Source: Nonomuraea jabiensis
GTDB taxonomy: Bacteria > Actinomycetota > Actinomycetes > Streptosporangiales > Streptosporangiaceae
Length of the DNA stretch: 64,000 bases
NCBI RefSeq assembly: GCF_014204795.1
Contig: NZ_JACHMB010000001.1
Coordinates: 10,552,501-10,616,500, forward strand
Direction: 5' to 3'
Position numbers and translations under genes: made by a program. The notes below the pieces were generated by a model. That model was not told the DNA's origin. It did not search any database and was given only the letters and a program-made list of their open reading frames with translations. Shown piece after piece: positions 1 through 9,617 of this stretch; positions within the stretch are counted from its first letter, which is position 1; every line of letters begins with the position of its first letter.

Positions 1-1
1 G

Positions 2-1240
2 ATCGACACCCACCGGCACATGTGGCAGACGGCGCTGCGCGGCTACGGCGCCGACTGGACGCTCACCCAGTACTTCGTCTGGTTCTACCTGGAGCACGGC
101 AAGCTGTTCCGCCCCGAGGACATCCACGCGGGCAACACCCTGGCCGCGATCGAGGCGCTGGACGCCGGCGTCACCACCGTCGTGGACTGGTCGCACGGCC
201 TGCGGACCGTCGACCACGCCGACGCCGCCGCCGACGCGCTGGAGTCCGTGCCCGGCCGGTACGTGCTCGCCTACGGCAACATCCAGCAGCCGCCCGCCGA
301 GTGGACGGCCGCGCCCGAGTTCCGCGACTTCGTGCGCCGGCGCGTCACCGGCGGCGACATGCTCGGCTTCCAGATCGCCTTCGACGTGCTCGGCGACCCC
401 TCCTTCCCGGAGCGGCCCGCGTTCGAGGTGGCCCGCGAGCTCGGCGCCGCCGTCACCACGCACGCCGGCGTGTGGGGCGCCACCAGCGACGACGGCATCC
501 GCCTGATGCACGAGCACGGCTTCATGACGCCGGAGACGATCTACGTGCACGCGGCCTCGCTGTCGGCCGACTCCTACCACCGCATCGCGGCCACCGGCGG
601 CTCGATCTCGGTCTCCACGGAGAGCGAGCAGAGCGCCGGCCAGGGCTACCCGCCCACCTGGGCGGTCCGCGCCCACGGCATCCCGGTGTCGCTGTCCATG
701 GACACCAGCGTGTGGTGGAGCGGCGACCTGTTCTCGGCCATGCGCGCCACGCTCGGCGCCGACCGCTCGCGCGAGCACCTGGAGGCGCACGCCAAGGGCG
801 AGACGGTCACGCACTGCGGCCTGCGCGCCGACCAGGTCGTGGAGTGGGCGACCCGGGGCGGCGCCCGGGCGCTGGGCCGCGACGATCTCGGCGTCGTCGA
901 GCCCGGAGCAAAGGCCGACCTCGTGCTGGTCAAGAACGAGCACTCGCCGGTGTCGTTCCCGATCCTCAACCCGTTCGGGCACGTCGCGTTCCAGGCCCAG
1001 CGCGGCGACGTGCACACCGTCATCGTCAACGGCCGCGTGGTCAAGCACGAGCACCGCCTGCTCGGCGTCGACCTCGCCGCAGCCCGCGCGCGGGTCGAGC
1101 GCACGGTCGAGCACCTGCGCTCGACGATGGGCGACGAGGCCTGGGAGAAGGGCATGAACCCGGACATCCCTTCGGCGAAGGTCCTCGACAACCCGTACAC
1201 GTACACCGACTACCGCAGCGACGCCACCCACCGCCTCTGA
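2..1240 (+). CDS. Amidohydrolase family protein (5' truncated by window edge)
   Basis: Metal-dependent hydrolase of the cytosine-deaminase/atrazine-chlorohydrolase type, predicted to deaminate or hydrolyse a small heterocyclic substrate in the cytoplasm. The reading frame is open from the first bases: before the ATG at 20 it already reads IDTHRH, which is the metal-binding HxH of the amidohydrolase barrel, so the true start lies upstream of the window. Further family marks are THAG (third metal His), IYVHA, and SMDTSVW with the metal/catalytic Asp. The C-terminal GAKADLVLV and VIVNGRVV segments are the usual closing beta-strands. The IclR gene follows after 70 bp on the same strand and may regulate it. 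The substrate cannot be named from sequence. Confidence 0.85.
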   Translation: MDTHRHMWQTALRGYGADWTLTQYFVWFYLEHGKLFRPEDIHAGNTLAAIEALDAGVTTVVDWSHGLRTVDHADAAADALESVPGRYVLAYGNIQQPPAEWTAAPEFRDFVRRRVTGGDMLGFQIAFDVLGDPSFPERPAFEVARELGAAVTTHAGVWGATSDDGIRLMHEHGFMTPETIYVHAASLSADSYHRIAATGGSISVSTESEQSAGQGYPPTWAVRAHGIPVSLSMDTSVWWSGDLFSAMRATLGADRSREHLEAHAKGETVTHCGLRADQVVEWATRGGARALGRDDLGVVEPGAKADLVLVKNEHSPVSFPILNPFGHVAFQAQRGDVHTVIVNGRVVKHEHRLLGVDLAAARARVERTVEHLRSTMGDEAWEKGMNPDIPSAKVLDNPYTYTDYRSDATHRL

Positions 1241-1310
1241 TCGGCCGCTGTGCGGACGGGCGACCGTCTAAAGTCGGATCGAACGGATTCCGAGCGAGGC
1301 GAGGGCGTAG

Positions 1311-2111
1311 ATGGCACGCGGTGACACCGGACCTGACTTCATCGAGGCGCTGGCCCGCGGCCTCGATGTCATCAGGGCGTTCCAGCCGGGACGCCCGGTC
1401 ATGTCCCTGACGGAGGTGGCCACGGCCGCCGGCCTGGCCCGGCCGACGGCCCGCCGCATCCTGCTCACCCTTCAGGAGCTGGGGTACGCCAGGGCGGAGC
1501 AGGGCGGGTTCGCGCTCACGCCGCGGGTGCTGGAGCTGGGCGTCACCTACGTCCGGTCGATGGGGCTGTGGGAGGTGGCCAGGCCGCATCTGGAGCGGCT
1601 CGTCACCCAGACCAACGAGTCGTCCTCGATCGCCCAGCTCGACGGCTCCGACATCGTCTACGTCGCCCGGGTCGCGGTGCCGAAGATCGTGTCGCTCCAG
1701 GTGCAGATCGGCACCCGCTTCCCCGCGCTCCAGACGTCCCTGGGCAAGGTGCTGCTGGCCGCGCTGCCGCCGGCCGAGGTGGAGCGGGTGCTGGCCGAGC
1801 CGAGCCGCTCGGGCATCGAGCCACGGTGGCGCCCGGACGCCAAGGAGCGCGAGGCGGCGCTGCGCGCGGTCCGCGCCAAGGGGTGGGCCGCGACGGACGA
1901 GCAGCTGGCGCTGGGGATCCGGTCGGTGGCGGCGCCGCTCAGGGACGGGCTCGGCAACGTCATCGCGGCCGTCAACGTCAACGCCCACGCCGCCGAGACG
2001 TCCATGGAGAAGCTGACCGGGGAGCACCTGCCGCTGCTGCTGACGACGGCCGGCGCGATCAGCGCCGACTGGGCGCTCTACCAGGCGGTCCCGCACGTCA
2101 CGGCCTCCTGA
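1311..2111 (+). CDS. IclR family transcriptional regulator
   Basis: DNA-binding regulator of 266 residues, the normal IclR length. The N-terminal winged helix-turn-helix (about residues 8-70, with SLTEVATAAGLARPTARRIL) is followed by a linker helix and the C-terminal effector-binding domain (about 80-255, with TSLGKVLLAAL). The ATG at 1311 has a G-rich Shine-Dalgarno (GAGGCGAGGG) just upstream, and TAAAGT at 1269-1274 could be a -10 box. It resembles the PcaR/PobR branch that controls aromatic or hydroxy-acid catabolism. It sits directly after the amidohydrolase, so it may control that gene. The ligand is unknown. Confidence 0.9.
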   Translation: MARGDTGPDFIEALARGLDVIRAFQPGRPVMSLTEVATAAGLARPTARRILLTLQELGYARAEQGGFALTPRVLELGVTYVRSMGLWEVARPHLERLVTQTNESSSIAQLDGSDIVYVARVAVPKIVSLQVQIGTRFPALQTSLGKVLLAALPPAEVERVLAEPSRSGIEPRWRPDAKEREAALRAVRAKGWAATDEQLALGIRSVAAPLRDGLGNVIAAVNVNAHAAETSMEKLTGEHLPLLLTTAGAISADWALYQAVPHVTAS

Positions 2112-2196
2112 GAGCCGTCCCCGCGCCGCCGGGGTCTTGCCGGTTTGGGCAAGTCCGCCTTGAATGTGCCCCATACGGATGATCCAGGAGGGGCCG

Positions 2197-4227
2197 ATGG
2201 GTGGTTTACGGGCGTCCGCAGTCGTTCTGTTGACCGTTCTCACGACGTTCGTGGCCGCGGAGCCGTCGGTCCCGGCGGTCGCCGGGCCGAGCGACCCGGA
2301 GCCGGCCTCGCTGGTCACGCTCGCCGTGCCCGACCGCGCCGCGATGGAGCGGCTGGTGGCCGCGGGCGCCGACCTCACCGAGCGGGTGCGGCCGCAGGCG
2401 GACGGCAGCGTCCAGGTGGACGCGGTGGCCACGCCCAGCCAGCTCGCCGCCTACGCCGCGCTCGGCGCGACCCTGGCGCCGGGCACGCCGCCCCAGGCGA
2501 AGGCCAAGGCCACCACCGTCCAGGACCAGCTCGTCATCGAGCGGGCCGTCTGGATGAAGTCCCGCGAGGGCTACTTCCTGTCGGTGGAGGCGTCCAGCAG
2601 CGCGGGCGAGGCGGCCACGCTCACCGTGACGTGGAAGGGCAAGGGCGGCGCCACCGGGCAGGCGCCGATGGTCGCGTACGTGGACGCGGGCGCGTACCTG
2701 GGCCACCAGTTCAGCACCCCGGTGCCCGCCGACGCCAGGCCGCAGTGGGTCACCGTCACCTCCGACGGCGGCGGCACGGCCGAGGCCAGGGTCAGGGAGT
2801 GGCCCGACGGCGAGCGGCCGGACCGCGCCGGTCCCGGTTACCAGAAGGACTTCGTCACCCAGTACATGCCGCCCGCGCAGCTCAACGAGCGCATCAAGGC
2901 GCTGCACCAGCGCTACCCCAAGCTCACCGAGCTGATCACGCTGCCGTACCCGACCAACGGCTACCGCCGCCACGCCCAGGCCCTGATCGGCACGCCGCCC
3001 GCCGCCGCCGTGGTGATCACCTCGGACGCGTACGGCTCCGAGGGCGGCAACGACCTGGCCGTCGAGCTGGTGAACCCCGGCGCGCCCGGCCGCCCGCCGC
3101 AGGTCACCGTGAACGGCAAGCTCATCACGGTCAGCCTGGCCACCGACGCCTCGGGCGCCCCCACCAGCACCGCCGCCCAGATCGCCGCCGCGATCAACGC
3201 CACCGCCCGCACCGGGGTCAAGGCCACGACCTACCGCGCCAACGCCGGCGACGGCGTCATGGCGCCCGCGCCGCTCACCCAGCTCAGCGACTTCCTCAAC
3301 GCACCCGCCAGCGTCTCCCGCGCGCCCGCCCGGGTGCTGGCCCTGCGGATCGGCGCGCACCGCGACGGCAGCCGCACCGGCGTGCTGGCCTACGCCCAGG
3401 AGCACGCCCGCGAGTGGGTGGCGCCCCTCGTCGTGGTGGAGGCGGCCGAGCGGCTGCTGCGCAACCACGCCCGCGACCGGGCCACCCGCAGGCTGCTGGA
3501 GCGCACCGACGTCTTCATCGTGCCGACCGTCAACCCGGACGGCGCCAACTACAGCTTCTACGACTTCAACGGCCAGCGGAAGAACATGACGAACCACTGC
3601 CCGCCGCAGCAGTCCGACCCGGCGCTGCGCAACACCTGGGGCGTGGACGTCAACCGCAACTACGCCGTCGGCTCGCTGTCCGACGGGTACTTCGGCGCCT
3701 CGGCCAACTGCCAGAGCGGCACGTACGCGGGCCCCGCCGAGCACTCCGAGCCCGAGAGCCGCAACGTGATGTGGCTGGCCGAGAAGCACCGCAACATCAG
3801 GTTCGCGATGAACGTGCACAGCTACGGCGGCTACTTCATGTGGCCGCCTGGCGCTTACCGGCTCGACGGCCGCGTCACCCTGCCCAGGCCCACGGAGCGG
3901 CAGGAGGCGTACTTCATGCGCTCGGCCCGCACGATCGAGCAGGCCATCGCCGCCGAGCGCGGCACCGTCATCTGGCCCCAGCAGACCGGGCCCGTGACGG
4001 ACGTGCTCTACTCCGCGGCCGGCAACTCCGCCGACGAGCTCTGGTACGACCACGGCGTCTACGGGTGGGACTTCGAGGTGGGCGCCGACCTGTGGGACCC
4101 CGGGACGCGGACGTGGCAGGCCGTGGGCTTCCAGCCGCCGTTCGCGGAGGGGCACGCGGAGGCGCTGGAGTTCGCGTCCGGGCTGATCTCGCTGGTGGGG
4201 GTCGCCGCCGACTACCGAGAACCCTGA
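2197..4227 (+). CDS. Secreted M14 family zinc carboxypeptidase
   Basis: Exported carboxypeptidase-type peptidase, 676 residues from the ATG at 2197. This start is preferred over the upstream ATG at 2164 because CAGGAGGGG (2185-2193) sits 3-4 bases before it and a signal peptide (hydrophobic VVLLTVLTTFVAA) follows at once. The zinc site is complete: HARE gives His403 and Glu406, NVHSYGG gives His541, and WDFEVG gives the catalytic Glu627; VDVNRN is the substrate-arginine block. About 110 residues with a separate beta-rich character (roughly 265-375) are inserted between the first strands of the M14 fold and HARE. It is followed after 23 bp by a second M14 gene, so the two probably form an operon. 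Confidence 0.9.
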   Translation: MGGLRASAVVLLTVLTTFVAAEPSVPAVAGPSDPEPASLVTLAVPDRAAMERLVAAGADLTERVRPQADGSVQVDAVATPSQLAAYAALGATLAPGTPPQAKAKATTVQDQLVIERAVWMKSREGYFLSVEASSSAGEAATLTVTWKGKGGATGQAPMVAYVDAGAYLGHQFSTPVPADARPQWVTVTSDGGGTAEARVREWPDGERPDRAGPGYQKDFVTQYMPPAQLNERIKALHQRYPKLTELITLPYPTNGYRRHAQALIGTPPAAAVVITSDAYGSEGGNDLAVELVNPGAPGRPPQVTVNGKLITVSLATDASGAPTSTAAQIAAAINATARTGVKATTYRANAGDGVMAPAPLTQLSDFLNAPASVSRAPARVLALRIGAHRDGSRTGVLAYAQEHAREWVAPLVVVEAAERLLRNHARDRATRRLLERTDVFIVPTVNPDGANYSFYDFNGQRKNMTNHCPPQQSDPALRNTWGVDVNRNYAVGSLSDGYFGASANCQSGTYAGPAEHSEPESRNVMWLAEKHRNIRFAMNVHSYGGYFMWPPGAYRLDGRVTLPRPTERQEAYFMRSARTIEQAIAAERGTVIWPQQTGPVTDVLYSAAGNSADELWYDHGVYGWDFEVGADLWDPGTRTWQAVGFQPPFAEGHAEALEFASGLISLVGVAADYREP

Positions 4228-4250
4228 TCCGCACCTTCTGGAGGACTCCC

Positions 4251-6809
4251 TTGCGCTTACCCCCTGCCCTGCTCCCGGCTCTGCTCACTGGGTTCCTCGT
4301 GGTCCCGCTCGTCCCGCACGCGGTGTCGGCCGACCCGGTCGCGCCGCCGGCGCCGGCCGTGCGCGACTTCGGCAACGGCCCGGAGCGGAACGAGGTCGCC
4401 GCCGACGTGCCCGTCCGCGCCGAGGCGCGGACGGCCGCCCCGGCCGAGCAGCCGGGCACTCTGTCGCACGACCGGGGCTACCCCCGGCGGACCCGGCTGC
4501 CGGTGCCCCCCGAGAACCCGGCCGACGCCTCGATCAAGCTGGGCCTGGTGCCCCACCACGGCATCGCGCCCCGGCTGAACGACCTCCAGCAGCGCGGTGA
4601 CCGGGTCAGCGCGCAGGTCATCGGCCGCTCGTACGGGGGCCGCGACCTCTACCTGGTGACCGTCACCGCGCCGGAGAGCGCCGCCGAGACGCGCGAGCAG
4701 GAGCGCATCCGCGAGCGCATCGAGAACGACCCGGCCGCCGCCGCCCGCGACCGGAAGCTGATCAAGAGGTACAAGGCGCCGCTCTTCGTCAACGCCAACA
4801 TCCACGGCAACGAGTGGGAGGGCACCGACGCCGCCCTGCGCGTCATCGAGGAGCTCGCGACCAGCACGGATCCCAAGGTCGCCGACCTGCTGGCGCGCAC
4901 CCGCCTCTACTTCAACATCACCGCCAACCCCGACGGCCGCGTCAGCGGGGTGCGCCAGAACGGCGCCGGCTTCGACCTGAACCGCGACTTCGTCACCGCC
5001 TCCCAGCCGGAGGTGCGGGCGATGCGCCAGATCATGATCGACGCCCAGCCGGTCACAGTGATCGACCTGCACGGTTACGTCAACGGCACGCTCATCGAGC
5101 CGACCACGCCGCCGCACGGCGCCAATTACGAGTACGACCTGTTCATCCAGAACGCCTACGCCAACGGCCTCGGCATGGAGGCCGCCGTGAACGGGCTGGG
5201 CTACACCGTCGAGAAGGACGGCGTGTACCCGGCGCAGATCCCGTTCCGCGACTCCGCGGAGGGCTGGGACGACTGGCCGCCGATCTTCACCCCGCAGTAC
5301 GCGCCCTTCCACGGGGCGGTGGCCACGCACACCGTGGAGATCCCGCTGCGGGTCAACGGCTCGGACTACACCCAGCAGCCGGTCGAGGAGCTGCGCCGCC
5401 GCTCCGCGATCAACACCGACGTGGCCGCCGCCGCCATCCGGGCCACCTACGCCTTCGTACGTGACCGGCACGACCGGCTGATCGCCGACCAGATCGAGGT
5501 GTTCCGGCGGGGCGCGGCCGGGGAGCCGTCGAAGGCGGTGCCGCTCGGCATCGTGCCCGGGTTCGGGCCGGAGGACGTCTACACCACCACCTTCCCCCGG
5601 GCGTACGTCATCACCGGCCGGCGCTCGCAGGCGGCCGCCGCGCGCCTGGTGGACCACCTGATCGCGAACGACGTGCGGGTCGAGCGGGCCAGGCACGCGT
5701 TCCGGGCGGACGGCAGGACGTATCCGGCCGGATCGTACGTGGTGGACATGCGCCAGCCGAAGCGCGGCCTGGCCAACGTCATGCTGGAGGCGGGCGCGGA
5801 CATCTCGCCCAGGGTGGATGCCATGTACGACATCTCCGGCTGGAGCCATGGCCTGCTCTGGGGCGCCGGCGTGGACGGCGTCACGTCCCTGCGCGTGCAG
5901 GCCGATCCGGTCAAGGTCGCCGCGCCGACCGGTTCCGTGCCGCGTACGCCCGGGGCGCTCGCGCTCAAGGTGGCCGACGCCAAGGACGTCCTCGCCCTGA
6001 ACGACCTCCTGGCCCAGGGCACGGCGGTCACCTGGGCGGACGGCGCGGCCATCGTGCCCGCCTCCGCGCGGCCGGCCGCCCGCGCGGTCGCCGAGCGCTA
6101 CGGCGTCGCCTTCACGCCGGCTGGCACGACGTCCGGCGCGCCGCTCTCACAGGTCAGAATCGCCGCCGCCGCCTCGGCCGACGAGCTGTTCACGCTGCGC
6201 GAGCTGGGCTTCGCCGTCACCCCCGTCTCCACGGCGGCCCTCAACGCGGGCTACGACTGGAGCGGGACCGACGTGCTGTTCGTCTCCAGCGGGCTGAGCT
6301 ACACGGCGCTCAACCCGGCGGCCAGGGCGGCGCTGGACGCGTTCCTGACCACCGGCGGCGTGATCACCCGTGGCGGCACCGGGGCGGCCTTCAACGCCGC
6401 CGCCGGGCTGCTCACCGCGACTGCCGTCGCGGGCCGCGGCGACGCCAACGGCGTCGTCCGCGTGCTCTCCACGGGCGGGCAGGTCGGAGGTGGCTCGCCG
6501 GACCACTCGTTCGTGTACTCGCCGCGCTGGTTCACCGGCCTCGGGCCGGAGGTCACGGTCGAGCAGTCGTACGCGGCCGAGGGTCCGCTGGTCTCCGGCC
6601 ACTGGCGGCCCGACGCCGGCGGCACCGGCGGCCAGGACGCCGCCAGGGGCCAGGCGGCCGTGGTGAGCGGCAGGGACGAGCGGGGCGCGGCCGTGGTGCT
6701 GTTCGGCACGGAGCCGATGTTCCGCAACCACCCCAAGGGGCTGTTCCCGCAGGTGGCCAGGGCCCTGTACTGGGCCTCCTCGGTTACCGGAGCGGCCGTC
6801 AAGGGGTAG
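4251..6809 (+). CDS. Secreted M14 family metallopeptidase (large)
   Basis: Second exported M14 peptidase, 852 residues from a TTG at 4251. TTG is chosen because GGAGG (4240-4244) lies 6 bases upstream and the next codons form a signal peptide ending near HAVSA. Zinc ligands are His185 and Glu188 (HGNEWEG) and His274 (VIDLHG); DLNRD is the binding block and HTVEIPL carries the likely catalytic Glu363. Residues 430-852 form a long extra region without an obvious match; it contains a GGVITRGGTG-type loop and may bind substrate or cell wall. The frame is open far upstream of 4251, but that part only shadows the preceding gene. The 3' end overlaps the convergent dehydrogenase gene by 11 bp. Confidence 0.88.
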   Translation: MRLPPALLPALLTGFLVVPLVPHAVSADPVAPPAPAVRDFGNGPERNEVAADVPVRAEARTAAPAEQPGTLSHDRGYPRRTRLPVPPENPADASIKLGLVPHHGIAPRLNDLQQRGDRVSAQVIGRSYGGRDLYLVTVTAPESAAETREQERIRERIENDPAAAARDRKLIKRYKAPLFVNANIHGNEWEGTDAALRVIEELATSTDPKVADLLARTRLYFNITANPDGRVSGVRQNGAGFDLNRDFVTASQPEVRAMRQIMIDAQPVTVIDLHGYVNGTLIEPTTPPHGANYEYDLFIQNAYANGLGMEAAVNGLGYTVEKDGVYPAQIPFRDSAEGWDDWPPIFTPQYAPFHGAVATHTVEIPLRVNGSDYTQQPVEELRRRSAINTDVAAAAIRATYAFVRDRHDRLIADQIEVFRRGAAGEPSKAVPLGIVPGFGPEDVYTTTFPRAYVITGRRSQAAAARLVDHLIANDVRVERARHAFRADGRTYPAGSYVVDMRQPKRGLANVMLEAGADISPRVDAMYDISGWSHGLLWGAGVDGVTSLRVQADPVKVAAPTGSVPRTPGALALKVADAKDVLALNDLLAQGTAVTWADGAAIVPASARPAARAVAERYGVAFTPAGTTSGAPLSQVRIAAAASADELFTLRELGFAVTPVSTAALNAGYDWSGTDVLFVSSGLSYTALNPAARAALDAFLTTGGVITRGGTGAAFNAAAGLLTATAVAGRGDANGVVRVLSTGGQVGGGSPDHSFVYSPRWFTGLGPEVTVEQSYAAEGPLVSGHWRPDAGGTGGQDAARGQAAVVSGRDERGAAVVLFGTEPMFRNHPKGLFPQVARALYWASSVTGAAVKG

Positions 6810-9609
6810 TGACGCGGTCCAGGAGCTCCAGGAGGTGGTGGTACGGCTTGCCGGTGGCGCGGGTCAGGCCGAGTTCGCAGGTGCGGTTGACCGAGGCGTG
6901 GGCGGCGAAGTCCTCCCGCGCCACGGCGGCGGCCTCCGCCCGGGTGGCGGAGGCGGTCAGCTCGGGGTGGAGCAGGCCGCGGTCGCCGGCGAAGGCGCAG
7001 CACTGCCAGCCGTCCGGCACGACGACCCGTTCGGCGACCGTCTCGGCGACGCGGGTGATGGCGGCGTCGAGGCCGAGCCGGGTCGAGGAGCAGGTCGGGT
7101 GCAGGGCCAGTGAGGGCAGCCGGCGGGCGGCGGGCAGGCGCGGCAGGAGGTGCTCGGCGGTGAAGGCGACCGCGTCGAGCACCCGGACGGCGGGCGAGGC
7201 GGCGGCGGTGAGGCGTTCGAAGCCCTCGGTGCAGGAGGCGGCGTCGCTGACGACCGGGATGCGGCCGCCGTCCGTGGCCGCGGCCAGCGCGTCCCGGACC
7301 CGGCGGCGCATCACCTCGTAGCCGTCGGTGAGGCCCTTGGACGACCAGGGCGTGCCGCAGCACAGGCTGCCGATCCCGTCGGGCACGCGCAGCCGCACGC
7401 CCGCCCGCTCGGCCAGGCGGAGCAGGGCGGCCATCGCGCCGGGGCCGCCCTCGGCGGGGGCGAACAGGGTGTTCAGGCAGGACGGGACGAACACGGCGTC
7501 GGCGTCCTCGGCCGGGGCCGGGCGGCGGGGCGTCCCGCCTCGGGGCAGGTCGCGGCTCCACTGCGGCACGGCGTCCTGGCCCGCCACGGCGCGGGCGGCC
7601 TTGGCGGCGCCCTCGGCGAGCGGGGCCGGCGCCGCGGCGGCGGCGTCGAGGGCCAGGTCCAGGGCGCGGGTCACGCCGTTCCAGTGCTTGGCGGCGGACT
7701 TCCAGCCCGCGCGGGCGGCGCGGCCGTGGCGCTCCTCGCGCAGGCGTTTGGTCAGGTCACCGGTGTTGATGAGGACGGGGCAGGCGGTGGCGCACATGCC
7801 GTCCACGGCGCAGGTGTCCACGGCGTCGTAGCCGTACTCCTCCTCCAGCCGTTTCGCCAGCGCGTGGTCGCCCGCCTCCCGGGCGGCGGCCAGCTCGCGG
7901 CGCAGCACGATGCGCTGGCGGGGCGTGGTGGTCAGGTCGCGGCTGGGGCAGACGGGCTCGCAGTAGCCGCACTCCACGCACCGGTCGACCTCGGGCTCGA
8001 CGGTGACGACGCTCTTGAGGTCGCGCAGGTGGGCGTGCGGGTCGTCGGTGAGGACGACGCCCGGGTTGAGCGTGCCGGCGGGGTCGCACAGGCGCTTGAC
8101 CTCGCGCATCACCTCGAACAGCTCGTCGCCGTACTGGCGGCGGACGAACGGGGCCATGACGCGGCCGGTGCCGTGCTCGGCCTTGAGGGTGCCGCCCCGG
8201 TCGAGCACGGCGGCGACCATGTCCTCGGTGAAGTCGGCGTAGCGCTCCAGGTCGGTGTCGAAGCGCTCGTTGAGCATGAAGTGCAGGTTGCCGTCCTTGG
8301 CGTGGCCGAAGATGACGCTGCGCTCGTAGCCGTGCTTGGCGAACAGGCCGGCCAGGTCGTCGCAGAGGTCGGCCAGGACGGGCACCGGGACGGCGACGTC
8401 TTCCAGGAGCGCGGTGGTGCCGCTGGGGCGGGCTCCGGCGACGGAGGCGTACAGGCCCTTGCGGATGTGCCAGAGCGCGGCCCGGCCGCCCGCGTCCCTG
8501 CTCAGCCGCGCCGGGGCGGCCAGGTCGAGCGTGGCGAACAGCCGCTCGGCCGTGCGCTCGTGCTCGGCGAGCGGTTCGGGGTCCGACTCCTGCCATTCGA
8601 CCAGGAGCGCGGCGTGGTCCCGGACGGTCAGCGTGCGCAGGACGTCGTCGGCCTTGGGGTCCCGCTGGGCCACCCGCAGGGACTCGGCGTCCAGCAGCTC
8701 GACGGCGGCGGGGCCGGCGGCGACGAGCTGCGGCATCGCCGCCATCGCCCGGCGCAGCGTGGGGAAGACGAGCAGGCCCGTCGCGGCCAGGCGGTGCGCC
8801 GGGACCGTGCGCAGGACCGCCTGCGCGACGAAGCCCAGGGTCCCCTCGCTGCCGATGGCGAGGTGGGCGAGGATCTGGGCGGGCGTGTCGTGGTCGAGGA
8901 AGCTGTTGAGCCCGTACCCCATGGTGTTCTTCAGGGAGAACTGGGCGGTGACGCGCCGCACCGACTCGGGGTTGCCGCGGATCCGGTCGCGCAGCCGTTC
9001 CAGGCCCTGCGCCAGCTCGGGCTCCAGGGCGCGCAGCCGCGCGTCGGCGTCGGGGGCGGCGGTGTCGACGACGGTGCCGCTGGGCAGCACGAGGACCAGC
9101 GACTCCAGCGTCCGGTACGTGTTGGCGTGCGTGCCGCAGGTCATGCCGCTGGAGTTGTTGGCGACGACGCCGCCGATCGTGCAGGCCGACTCGCTGGCCG
9201 GGTCGGGGCCGAGCTTGCGGCCGTGGGCGGCCAGCCGGGCGTTGATCTGGCGCAGCACGGCGCCCGGCTGGACGCGGACCCGGGCGCCGCCGTCGAGCAC
9301 CTCGATGCCGCGGAAGTGCCGGCGGGTGTCGACCAGCAGGTGCTCGCTCACGCCCTGCCCGCTCAGGCTGGTGCCGCCGGAGCGGAACGTCAGCGGCAGC
9401 CCGGCCCGCATGAGCGCCGCCACCTGCTCGGCGCTCTCCGGCACCAGGACCGCCTGCGGGGTGAGCAGGTAGTGGGAGGCGTCATGGGCCATGCCGAGCC
9501 GGTCGGTGGCCCGCGTACGGGTGATCCCGGGCACGGCGGCCTCGACCGCCGCCAGGACGGCGGGGTCCGGGGCGGTCAGCCGCGACTTCTCGGAATGGGT
9601 GACGCTCAT
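6799..9609 (-). CDS. FAD-linked oxidase / 4Fe-4S / CCG-domain dehydrogenase (D-2-hydroxy-acid type)
   Basis: A 936-residue three-part enzyme of the D-lactate/D-2-hydroxyglutarate/glycolate dehydrogenase type. The N-terminal FAD-binding domain (about 45-190) has GGTSLSGQG. The FAD-oxidase C-terminal domain follows (about 225-500). Two ferredoxin cysteine clusters are CVECGYCEPVCP (near 543) and CAVDGMCATACPV (near 597). The cysteine-rich CCG part has LCCGTPWSSKG (near 748) and CCAFAGDRG (near 868). The ATG at 9609 is used, with AAGGAT upstream; the frame runs open to 10245 but only as antisense of the FAH gene. It lies 8 bp after the FAH gene, so the two are co-transcribed. It would pass electrons from a D-2-hydroxy acid to the respiratory chain. 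Confidence 0.9.
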   Translation of the reverse strand: MSVTHSEKSRLTAPDPAVLAAVEAAVPGITRTRATDRLGMAHDASHYLLTPQAVLVPESAEQVAALMRAGLPLTFRSGGTSLSGQGVSEHLLVDTRRHFRGIEVLDGGARVRVQPGAVLRQINARLAAHGRKLGPDPASESACTIGGVVANNSSGMTCGTHANTYRTLESLVLVLPSGTVVDTAAPDADARLRALEPELAQGLERLRDRIRGNPESVRRVTAQFSLKNTMGYGLNSFLDHDTPAQILAHLAIGSEGTLGFVAQAVLRTVPAHRLAATGLLVFPTLRRAMAAMPQLVAAGPAAVELLDAESLRVAQRDPKADDVLRTLTVRDHAALLVEWQESDPEPLAEHERTAERLFATLDLAAPARLSRDAGGRAALWHIRKGLYASVAGARPSGTTALLEDVAVPVPVLADLCDDLAGLFAKHGYERSVIFGHAKDGNLHFMLNERFDTDLERYADFTEDMVAAVLDRGGTLKAEHGTGRVMAPFVRRQYGDELFEVMREVKRLCDPAGTLNPGVVLTDDPHAHLRDLKSVVTVEPEVDRCVECGYCEPVCPSRDLTTTPRQRIVLRRELAAAREAGDHALAKRLEEEYGYDAVDTCAVDGMCATACPVLINTGDLTKRLREERHGRAARAGWKSAAKHWNGVTRALDLALDAAAAAPAPLAEGAAKAARAVAGQDAVPQWSRDLPRGGTPRRPAPAEDADAVFVPSCLNTLFAPAEGGPGAMAALLRLAERAGVRLRVPDGIGSLCCGTPWSSKGLTDGYEVMRRRVRDALAAATDGGRIPVVSDAASCTEGFERLTAAASPAVRVLDAVAFTAEHLLPRLPAARRLPSLALHPTCSSTRLGLDAAITRVAETVAERVVVPDGWQCCAFAGDRGLLHPELTASATRAEAAAVAREDFAAHASVNRTCELGLTRATGKPYHHLLELLDRVTTP

Positions 9610-9617
9610 GCCGATCC

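Noticed and set aside
2145-4250. Long open frame ahead of the second M14 gene, giving 1554 codons in all
   Set aside because: It is an out-of-frame shadow of the first M14 gene with Arg/Gly-rich, non-protein-like content; the TTG at 4251 has a ribosome site and signal peptide.
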